Shown one piece after another: positions 12,101 through 24,100 of a DNA stretch of 25,399 nucleotides. The translations under genes and the position numbers were made by a program. The notes under the pieces were generated by a model. That model was given only the letters and a program-made list of their open reading frames with translations, was not told the DNA's origin and ran no database searches. Source of the DNA: Botryllus schlosseri. Its lineage: Eukaryota > Chordata > Ascidiacea > Stolidobranchia > Styelidae. The stretch is from NCBI GenBank assembly GCA_000444245.1, contig ATSW01010276.1:1-25399 (forward strand), given 5' to 3'. How positions within the stretch are numbered: position 1 is the stretch's first letter; every line of letters begins with the position of its first letter.

Positions 12101-15100
12101 TTTCTTTATCAACTGTTGCAATCAGCTATATGAATCTCTCTTTGTTATTTTAACATCATATTTCAAAAATTCGATTTCTTCATGAACAATTTGATTGGCC
12201 ATTTTATAGAGTTATTCAACTTTACTGGTCCTGTATTCAAATAAATCTTTCTTGGCATCCTATACATTTTCCATTCAAAGTCAGCAAATTATATCACCCT
12301 ACTAATAGAAGGATGTTGAAATTATATGCTGCAGTTTACAGAGTGTCTTAATGTTATGTTTCAGGTTGATGGCGAAATTGTAAATCTTCCATATTCAAAG
12401 AAAATTTACGGCTTGATGATCATCAGGAACGGAAATGCTATCGAGTATAAAACAGATGCCGGATTGATCGTAAGCTTAACTGAAACAGGGAACTTAAATA
12501 TTGGCTTGCCAAATTACTACAAAGACTGTGTCAAAGGTATTTTATATAGTAACCTGCCCTTGCTGTTTTCGAATTGAGAATATTTATGATCATGTAGGAT
12601 TGTGTGGAAATAACAACGATGATAAAGAGGATGACCTTGATCAGTTGGATCCGCCTGTATATATACAGAAATGGAAGATCGGCGATGATATGATGTAAGA
12701 TAATACATCATATTATTTTCTATTTCTTGGATGGTCGTAGTAGTCAATGGCACTGCTAAGTATCAATCAATATTAATCAGTAACTAGTAGGGTTTGCAAA
12801 TATGGATTTACAATGCATACTGGAACTTCTTCAACAGATGGTAAGAAATGAGGTTTGAATTGTACTCGAGGGTGTACTGGTAACAATTAGTTATGAATGA
12901 CACGCACTAGACTTTCACATGTTGATATCTCATAAAAACTTTTCAAATTTCGAACTATATCTCTGTGACATTGCCAGAATGACTAATGCTACCACAAGAA
13001 AGAGTAATTCAAACACTCTCTTCCACGTGTATGATTCTTGGACTGTGCCAAACTCATATTATATTGAATTCAATGATATAATGATGTCCAGCAACCCAAA
13101 AACTGCTGTCCATCTGAAAACATTTTGCAATGGAGGGTAAGTTTTGGTTAGGAGAACTAAATGCAGTATCTAGTCAAGTGTGACTTCGTTAACACTTTTC
13201 GTACTGTACTTGCAAATATGATTAGTGTAGTGACTGGTAATTGAATGTCTTTGATAATGGTACTAATCACAGAATCAAGTCCTTTTTTCAAATCACTGAT
13301 ATTTTCCATACTATCTGCTAAAATAACCTTTAATTTCTCATTCAGGTGTCAACCTATTGCTGACGCACCTCCTGTGGAAGCCCCAAATTGTGAAAAAGAA
13401 TTCGACACTGGTGAATGTTCATGCAATATCATGATCGACCCTGACGATTGCTTTGTTAATTGTATGGACGAGATCGACTCAAAAAGGCTCTTCGATGTAA
13501 GTACAGATTATAATGATAACACATATTGAATAGAAAAATATCTAGCTAGCTTCTTGTCATCAGCACTTTTCTTGATCAACTCTTCAAAAATTTACTATCA
13601 GTTGTTTGATATTAATTTATCGTTATTGATAATACATATTCATCCATGCAACAATCTTGCTGTGATATGATTTTTATTCATTGCACTCTCCTCACTCAGA
13701 GCTGTATGAGAGACGCGTGTATCACGGAAGGATCTCAGGAATCGCTTGAAAACCATTTGGCATCATACAATGAAAAATGTAAAGCTTTCAACGCCAGCTG
13801 TAATTGGAGAGAAAAATGCAAAAGAAGTCTGTAAAATTATTTTTCCGGCATTAGAAATATACTAATTTCTATGCAATTCAGCGCCCATCTGTCCGGAACA
13901 TTCTCAATACAAGGAGTGTGTGAATCCATGTCAAGAACTTTGTGCCGGAGCTGATCAAATCAAAGCTGATTGCGATGAGAAGCAATGCTCTGAAGGTAAT
14001 TTTTAATATCTTTGATCCAGCTAAATGACTGGCCTGAATACTGAGGCAGTTATTCCATCCCGTTATAATGTACATGTGCTCCTTACAATAGGTACAATGT
14101 AATCCACATATGCAGACAAATCTGTAATAACATTTATTCATTCACTCATTGTTTCCATTAATTTGAAACATCACAAGATTACACTACAATGAAAAAAGAT
14201 TGGAAGGAGTCGAAACAGTTATGAATAGCCTATATTCAATACAGCGACCTTGGCGTAAAGATAATGATAAAAATGAGAACATGTAAAATATAAGTCATGC
14301 ACACTGAATGAAAAATAACTGAATATATCAATAAAGTAACTAGTGTTGGTAGACAAAAGAAATTCATAAAATCGGGATGCGGTAGCCTTTATTTCAGGCT
14401 AGTATTTGAATTCATTGGGACATCTAGAGATTCATAACCATAGCTGACCAGATTGAAATCGTTTTCATTGAATAGAATTATTACATTTATCAGTCATTAA
14501 AATAGAATTCAATGTTTGGCAATTTCAATTGCAAAATCTACGAAATGATTACCCTGGAATGTGTGTAAGGTTCAATAGAAACTATGTTATATTTTCCAAA
14601 ACAATGAAAGATCTGCACACATGAGAATATCAAATAGTTTTCTATATTATGTTTTCATTCCTGTGTATTGATTTCATTCCAGTTGATAATACTATTCTCA
14701 TCTCTGAACATTTTTTTATTTCCAGGCTGTGAATGCAACCAGGGATACGTGATGTCTGGCAAAGAATGTGTCAAGAAAGAGGAATGTGGTTGCATGCGAG
14801 GTGGGAAGTATTACAAGGTAAGGCAAACGTAATCTGAAGCGTGATTTATAGTGATTATCATGCCAACATTTAGTCGGGAACGAAATTCTACACTACAAAT
14901 TGCGCTGAGAAATGCACCTGTTCGGACGGATCGCTATCATGCGAGAAAGCAATGTGTAAGAAAGGCACATTTTGCTCTGTCAATGACAAGGGAGCTTTGG
15001 GTTGTCAACCGGCGAGTGAGTACACCATTTTATATTAGTAGATATTAGAGACTCTTCTTCTATTTTCCTATATTTCTCCTGTTCTTGCTGTATTTTGTAA

Positions 15101-18100
15101 AGTTCCTTCATAAATTTACTTCAGTAAATCATAAAGTCATAAATAATTTGGAAGGACGAATAACATATATTCACTATGCTCCTGTGGGACATTTTACCCA
15201 GCATATTAAACTAATCGAGAATAGAAACCGATTTCAGTTTGCATTATGATTTACTAACTGTAGGTCCTGGTGGTATCAACAGCAGTTATTACGTAGTTTT
15301 ATTATGCAATAACCCGACTCATTCTTTCTCTTCATCTTTGACAGGTTTTGGAAAATGTCTCGTATGGGGAGATCCTCATTATGTAACCTATGACAATAAA
15401 AAATATAATTTCATGGGGAAATGCAATTACACTCTCACTAAAAGAAAAGACGATGCTACCGACCTCGAATTTTTTGATATTCAAGTATGTTTTTATTTTC
15501 AGTGCTACATAATTGTATGGATGGGTGTATCGTCAAATCATTTGATATAATCTCTTGTTTGATGTGCATTGTGCAATCATAATTTATAACATCCCTATCA
15601 TTAACCTATTTCAATATCATGTGCAAGAGAATTACTAGTCAAACTCTTTCATAGCAAATATGAAATGAAACCCAAGCAACCCAGTTGGTTGTAATAACTT
15701 CATGTTGCAACAACTGAGATGTGCAATGCCTTGATTAACGATTTTATTGTCTAATCAACACTCATTTCAAGGTTGAAAACGAAAAAAGGACAAAGCCGAG
15801 AGTTGCTTACACAAAACGGGCCACAATCTATCTTTACGGAGGTGATGTTGTGATCGAATTTGTTCACGGAGGACGTCCAAAAGTAATTGAGTTTTTTTGT
15901 TTCATGGTGACAATTTCCTGAAGAGATCTTTGGATATGATACAATCCATTCCTTTCTGCTAATTTACATTTAACATCGAGCATTCTATCTATTCAGATAA
16001 ATGGGAAGATGTATCGCAGTTACAAAGAACCCAGATTTTCTGTGACCAAAATGGGCCGTTACTATGTTGTGAAAACAGATTTTGGACTGAAGATATTGAG
16101 CAAAAAGTTTTATGTTTTGACCTACATTCCTGAGAGCTACAAAGGAAAGGTGAATAATTCGTTACAATGTTAGAAAATATTGCCTCAAAGGGGATTACTT
16201 GCAAAGTACTTGGTGTACATTGATATAGCTTCAAACCAAAGTTTCTTAATTAAAAATGTTTCAAGATGAATTATCTATATTCTAAAACTAGCTTCATATT
16301 TTAAATAACTTTATTTATAAATGTATTGGCTACGGTTTGCTCTATCAATGCGAAAAATGACTTTGTGTAATAATTCTCTGCATCAGAACTGAGAGGATAT
16401 TGAGATCAATTGGAAGGCAGATTTGAATATTCTAATTAACGTATTCGTCTCAAGGTGGAAGGATTATGCTCTGACTTTGATGGGAATAAAAAGAACGATT
16501 TGATGCTACCAGATGGTAAACTTTCCAAGCCAAATCCATTCGGAGATAGCAACCAGATCGGCACATGCAACATACCTACACCGGAGGAATTCATCTGCTC
16601 TTCTGAAATGAAAAAAAAATAGTAATTTCCGCACATTAGCAAATGAGTGCCGGTATAATGGTGTTTTTGTGTATTTACAGTTCTGGTAAAGATTTTTGCG
16701 GGCCGTTAAAAGATGTGAAAGGTCCGTTTGGTAAATGCATCGAAAAGATGGATACGGGCCACTTGTTTGAAAATTGTGTGTTCGACGTATGCGCTTACGA
16801 AGGCGATAGGAAAGTTCTTGAAGATGTAAGTGGATTTTTGTATAATTTCCCAAATATGTGAATGAATGTATGGATATGAAATGTTGTACTGCCATACAGA
16901 TATGTGCACACGCTTTATGCAATACACTGTTTACTGATAAACAATTCTGATAAAAGCTTTATTAACATATAACCAGGAATCGAATTAGCTGGCGACAAAA
17001 AAATGGGAAATATCAACTGAATACTTGTATGTTGACACTCTCTTACAAGAAATAAGGAATCATACCTAGATTACAAGTGTTCCTCAAAATGTGCATTTAT
17101 GTATTGTAGAATTCTCCATTGCAATTTTGAGATGGTTTTGATTCTTTTCAGGCGCTGGATGCCTTTGCTGGGGAGTGTCAGGAAAAGAAAGTGAAAGTCT
17201 GCAATTGGCGGCAAGAAACAAATTTTGCCCTCAAATGCCCTCCTAACAGCCAATACAAAGGCTGTGCATCTGGATGTCCTCGAACATGCACCGATCCATT
17301 CGCTCCTGATTCGTAAGAAATCCGTGTCTGCCAAGATGTATTGCCAGGTTTATAAACTTACTATTTTTCAGGTGCACGTTACCGGATGTTGAGGACTGCG
17401 TGTGCGAACCAGGATTTGTTAAAGACGGCGAAGATTGCATTGAGATTTCAGAATGTGGATGTGTTGTTAATGGCGCGGGATATGTATCCAAAGGTAATTC
17501 AAATCTAAAAAAGTCATGATGCAGTAACAATTGATGGCTATTATGTTTCGTCGAAAATATTAGAATCTCGTTTATTTGGATAGTATCTGAAATCCTATGT
17601 ATCAGTTTTAGTTTGGTTTCATGAGGTACTTCTATTTTTACGAACTATTGCTGTAGTATTATTTGGTATCTTTTGATTCAATATCTTCCATTCCTAAATC
17701 TGCGCGAATATGCACCACAATTTTCAAATGTAAACTGACTTTGTCACTTTTCGACATTCTGCGAGCAATTTTTGCTTTCAACACATTGTAATATCTTTTT
17801 GCAGGCTACTCAGTCATGAATTCAGACTGTACACAAACTTGCAGTTGTACTGGTGCCAACCAGTTTGATTGCATAGAGTCAAAGTGCAACAAAAATGAAT
17901 TATGCGTTTCAAACAAATTAGGGGAATTCAATTGCAAAGGACCACTTGCCGGTAAGCTTTTTACCATGCCACGACCACGACTGTGTCATTCATACATGTC
18001 ATTTTTTTAGATTCACCACCACCGGCGCCACGTAAGTGCCAGTACTCATGTTCTAAAATTCTGATCACTATTCAAATATAGTTTTAAATATGTATCGTTG

Positions 18101-21100
18101 AATCCATTATTATTTTTCTTGTAGCCGGCTGTTCTGGAGGCAGCACCGTTGATCTCATCCTTGTTCTTGACTCGAGTGGATCAGTGGGCTACCGAAATTT
18201 CCAGATTGTCAAGAAATTCGTGCAGAAAATCGTAGATGCGTTACCCGTTGGACCAAAGGTAACTGTAGCGATTAATTTAGAACAGCAGAGGGGGGGCTGA
18301 TACTGACCACTGCTGACCAGGTAAATTGCGTAGCATTTTAGGCTTTCAGCAATGATCGTTACCTTGGTGCTCTCCGCAATTTCGATTTCAGTATATTCAT
18401 CGGTTAGACCAGTGGTTCCAAAAACTTTTTGACTCATCGTCCGTTTTTCGACATCTTTACGGCCCCATCAGTCATCAGTAAGGTTATCTTTATTCTTTTG
18501 TGTAGTATTGACGAAGGTTGTATCCACTTACTCAAGTTGTTGTGCTTCTCTTCTACTTCAACTTCAACACTATTTTCGCCTCCGTCTCTCAAAATCGCTC
18601 CTAGGGGAGACAATAAATGTGCACCGGATTAGACTGAAAATTGTTTAAATTTACCCTAACGAGATTTGACTCTTCATACTAACAGCATAAAATTAACTCA
18701 TGTCAAGGTACGTTGATTCAATGCAGTCATAACTTTGTCCTTCTCTGCTCATCAATATTGGATTATAAATATGTTATACTTTACTAAAACTGTATTTTGA
18801 AAAAACAGGACGTCCAAGTCGGCGCTATCACATTCACACGCGGACCCAGGGACTTGTGGGCTCTCAATAAGTACCCGAACAAAGACGATTTGCTTTCGGC
18901 AATCGGCGATATTCCGTATCGCAAAGGAGGAACTAAGACAGGGAAAGCTCTTACTTTCGTTCACGATGAAAAACTGACGGCGCTTGCTGGTCGCAGACCC
19001 GGCGTCCCAGCGGTGGTCGCTGTGGTCACAGACGGAAAATCATACGACGAAGTATCAACTCCAGCGTATATGCTTCAGAAAAAAGCGACAATCATTGCCG
19101 TCGGTGTAAAGGTGGGTTCTTGAAGAAATCAGTTGGGAAAATATCTTATCAAATATTCATCGTGCCATTACAGAATGCTGTTGAAAAGGAACTGAATGCG
19201 ATTGCTTCGAAACCAAAAGATAAATTTGCGCTGTTAGTAAACGACTTTGATGAGCTTGGATCTGTGGTAGACGTGATACTGAACGCCGTGTGCTATGAGC
19301 AAGGTATTTGTCAGCAGACATTTTTCATTATTGATCATGGATGAAGGATACTTAGCTTTTGAAACGCTCTTGCATATTCCAATAATAGCGACTACAGTAT
19401 TTGTTACTAATAATGTAAAAAACCTATTGATTCAGGCATGCTACAGTTTGTAGACATTGTATCTCGCCAGTAATCGTTACATCCATAATCGGAAGTTTGT
19501 CAGCGTCGAAAAAGTATCCACATCTCTAAGCATCCCTGCGACGTGTCCCAACGTTTTGCTTGCAATTCACAATAATACACAACCAACGAATTTATCATTT
19601 AACCGGAACACAATGTTCATATTTCCGTTTCACTGCAGTTTAACGAATGTATATGTTTCCACTCACAAGCTTAAGTTTGATTTCTTCCATCGATCACTGC
19701 AAATCTCCCGATATATTCCCAGTTTTTAAGTTGCTTAGTGTTAAAGTGGACATTCAAAATGTATTACAGAAGACCCGTGTACGAAAGATCCCTGCGTGAA
19801 CGGCGGAATTTGTTATCCTGAAGACAAAGGAAAGTACACATGCTCATGTCCTGATGGATTTTCTGGAGATAATTGCGAAAACGGTAGCTAAATTCTTGGT
19901 ATCTTTCAGCCGGAGCTGGTAAACGTACCCAGCATTGATTCTCCGGTAGAAATAGAAATAACGTCCTAAATCCTTTTGGATGTAGCAAAGGATGTATTAC
20001 TCTAGTAAACAGTTTCAATGAATAGATTCGGTCGAGAGGTCATATACTTTTAGCGGTTGATCGGATGTGGCTACTTCTAGAATTGCAAGATGTGTCTTTG
20101 CGACTAACCCAAAAAGACTCAGAACATTGCAAATAGAAGCTATTTTCGTAATTACATTCGAATACCTTGATAAAGGGGATAATTAACTAGTTGTTATGAC
20201 AATTTCAATCTTAAAAGTCATGTAAAGCCATCCACAAACTACTTACTATTTTACAAAAATAAAGTGCAAAAATTAGTAGTTCACCTCGGATTTTACCATA
20301 TCGCGATACAAACATATTGTTTTACTGCACCAGACGATGGCGCGGAAGAATGTCGCCAAAAAGCGATTATCGATCTGATATTCTTGGTGGATTCGAGCGG
20401 GTCGGTCGGGGCAAGAAATTTCAAAATGTTCCTAAAATTCATGGTCGGCATCGTGAAAATGTTCAAAATCGGACCCGGAGACGTGCAAGTGGGGCTGGCG
20501 ACTTTCAACCACCGTTACAAAGACCGATGGAGCCTCAACAAATACAAAGACCAGGACTCTCTCGTCAAGGTGGAAACTGAGATTCAACCATGTTTCCTTA
20601 AGTCATTTAGAGATGCTACTACTCCTGTTGGTATTTTGGCTTCTACTAAATTTGCCGTTCGTGAGGCTAACTTTATCTTAACGATCCGCTCGATAGTAAT
20701 GAGCAGTTTGTTGAAAGATCAGCTTAAATGTCATGAGCAGAGGTGGTAAAAGTTGTACTCAATTTTAAATTGAAGTAATGCTGTAAATTTTTCAACTATA
20801 AGTAGAAGTAGCATATTTAAAAGACATGCAAAAACTAATTTTGGAAAATTAGGAAGTACTCAAGTATGTAAATTTCAAAAGTACATTTGTTCGATGGGTC
20901 ACAAACTTTCAGCAGTTAATCTGTGGTGAGTACTTTCGAAATTGACGGGTGCATAGTTTTGTCTAACACAAAGTAACTAATGGTACTACGAGTAGGTACG
21001 ATTTTCAACAAATTCAGTTACCGTGATACCAGGAACATTTTTCCCAGTTATGAAAATTTCACTCGTAAAAGCAATGCATACACATCCCAAAACTATTTTC

Positions 21101-24100
21101 TACTTCACGAAGTTTAAAGTTTCTTGGAGGTACAGAACTTCAACATACAATTGAATAGCATATTCAAAAGTTTAAAGTACATAATTTTGCCCACAAAGTG
21201 GTTAAGTGGAAACGAAAGAAATGTATAAACATGATTACTTTGAATAAGCAATACATATAGGCAAAAAAATAGAAGTACTTCTTTACTGAACATATCTGGT
21301 CACGAGTGGAACCATTTTAACTAGTTATTGTTGCTCTTGCATACAAGATTTTGTGACTAACTTTTTGAACAAATTTCACTACATTGCATTTTCCAAGTCT
21401 CAATCAGTAAAGACAAGATACTGGTTTAACAATTTTCTAAACACGGATTCGACAGATGTACCGTTTGTGACTCCATTCACTTATTCCATTGATAACATTT
21501 GACTTTGTTCTTTCCTTGCAGGCTATCGAATCTCTGGATTATACAAGAGGTGGTACAAAGACAGGAAACGCCATCTCTGCTATGACAAGACAAAAATTCA
21601 GCAAGTCTCAAGGACGAAGAAAGGGTATCGACGCGGTCACGGTTATCATAACGGATGGAAAGTCGTATGATAGAGTGACAGCTCCATCTGTTGAACTCAG
21701 AAAAGAGTCATATGTAAATATATCTGAAATTTCCATCGGAGAATTTCCACTCACGACTTTCTACATAAAGGTATTGGCGCTCGGAGTGAAAAATGCCAGA
21801 AAGTCTCAACTGGATGCAATGGCTTCTGCTCCGATCGAAATATTTTCGAGGCTCATCAAATCATTTTACGAATTAGATACCATTCACGGATTGATGTTCA
21901 ATTTGATTTGCAAATCTCTAAGTACGTATAGACTTATAGTCATATATAGAATATAGACTATTCGTTCATGAAGTCACCGTATCGAAAGAGTTTACAATAA
22001 TTTCTGTATAGGCCACTGGGGTACTAAACTCTAATATGGATGGCAGGACGACCTGAATAATTTAACTCAAAAACTTTTTGTGTGTGCTCCTTATCAAGAG
22101 TTAACGATAAAATACTAAGCATCTAAACTGTGATTCAAATGAAAACGAGTTTGTAAAGTATGATGTAACAATGTAATATTAGAAAGCACACTAGCAGGAT
22201 TTCAATTGGCTTGTCAAATGTTTTCCCTTGTATTGTATAATCTAATTCTCACACTTTTTCTTTGTTATGACTACCGTATAGCTATCGATAGTCTAGTGTT
22301 CTTTTTTAGAATGGCATTGATATGTCATACTTATCAATTTTATTTTTAATCAATGCTTGTTAATATGCCGTTAACTCTTAATGAGGGGCACACACAAAAC
22401 CTTCAAGATAAGTACACAGCACATAAGTGATAAAGTAATTGAGAGTTTTACTCCAATTACTTATTTCAATGTGATTCAAAAGACTGATCAAGTGAGCATG
22501 TAGTACTATCATCATGTTTTATTTTGTAATTGTGTGACGATCAGGATATAGTCTCCTGGCAAAATTGTACAGTTAGACAATATTTTCTTCAGCTCCAGAC
22601 CTACACTTCACCTCAACTTGATCTCATTTCGTAAGTCGTTAGAAAACAAGTCTTACAGCACAGATGGCGTAAATCCTCAAGGCATCTGTATCATGTGCGC
22701 ATTATTTTACAGAGGGTCCTTGCTCTACTGATCCATGTAAAAATGGCGGCACGTGCACAGAAACAGAAGACACCAGATTCGCCTGTAAATGCGCGGACGG
22801 GTTCAAAGGGACTCAATGCGAATTAGGTTGGTGACCGATTTCTACAGATTATTATGATAACATGCTAAACCATCTACTTCTCACAGCCTCTGATGGTGAT
22901 AAATGCGTTGCAACATCCAAAACAGATCTTCTTTTCATTGTGGAATCGAGCGGATCTGTTGGGAAATCGAATTTCGAATCAGTCAAAACCTTTGTCGCAA
23001 ATGTTATCGAAAGACTTGAAATCGGCCGGAAAAACATTTTGGTCGGCATGATGACTTACAATCGGGGCTACCGGGATCAATGGCAGCTTGACACTTACGC
23101 CGATAATAAAGAAGGACTCATCTCCGCCGTTAAAGATTTGCGATACACTAGCGGTGGCAGGAGAATTAGCAATGCTCTTGAATTCGCTTCAAAGAAAAAA
23201 TTCACTCCGTCGTCTGGCCGCAGATCGGACGTTCCCAGCGTCACGATCGTAATCACCGTCGGCAAATCGAGAGGTAAATTCACGGTCGAGGCTAGAAACT
23301 TACAGTCCGTGTCCAAGGTTGTGGCGCTCGGTATTGGTGACGTGGACCGAAAGTATCTGAACGCAATTGCTAGTGATCCCAGTTTGGTACAGAATCCTAA
23401 AGATTACGAAGATCTGGATGCCGCCGTGGATTTGACGATTGTATCTTTATGTGCTGCGCAAGGTACGTTAAAAAAAGTAGATGGACTATGGAAGTTTCAT
23501 AAATTAGATGCTGTCCCTCTGTTGTACCCTTCGGGTTAAAAATCATTATCTAGTGCCATTATCTATGCTTGTAATTTACTAGGATGTCGTAGAGTCCTCT
23601 TGTGCCTGTATTATGAATTGCATAAGCAAGTGTATATTTCAGAATTCCATTATCAATACACTGGCAACAGGGTTTACCGGATGGCGGTCATTTTCTGTAC
23701 GGGTGTTTTCTGGTTCTTATTTTAATGTTGTTCCTTTAATTACATTTTCCGAATTTTGGCAAAGTATCAAGTTTCTGTCTTTATCCAAATTCATCTTTTT
23801 GTGCATTGCAAAGAAATTTTCTACTCCTAGACTCGGTGGATGCTGCTGAATACGAATGGACTCAGTGGTTTGACAGGGATAATCCAAGTGCTAGTGGAGA
23901 CCACGAGAAACTGATGGACCTTAGGTAAGAATATTTCGAAAACTTCATTACTGCACAAGTACTTGTATCAAATTTCGTTTTCTTTCACAGGAAAGAAAAT
24001 CCAAACAAGATTTGCGAAGAGCCAAAGAAAATTCAGGCCAGGCTAGTAAAAAGCAAGAAACCATTCAAAAGTGCCGGAGAAAAGGTTTCGATTAATGCAA

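Noticed and set aside
13827-13832. Donor gtaaaa at 13831 for the C8 exon
   Set aside because: It would shift the next exon out of the TIL Cys pattern; the weaker gtctgt at 13827 is the only donor that fits.
14818-15048. Alternative frame at 14851-15048 as a separate small protein
   Set aside because: It is the wrong frame of the Cys-rich E-module exon, whose correct frame gives a regular Cys pattern and matching splice phases.
15264-15284. Possible 21-nt exon between the two D assemblies
   Set aside because: Weak donor and a short acceptor region; the gene model is in frame without it, so it is noted but not included in the chain.
20570-20749. Extension of the VWA 2 frame beyond the exon end
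   Set aside because: The extra residues do not align with VWA 1 or 3, whereas splicing at 20569 to 21522 restores the alignment exactly.
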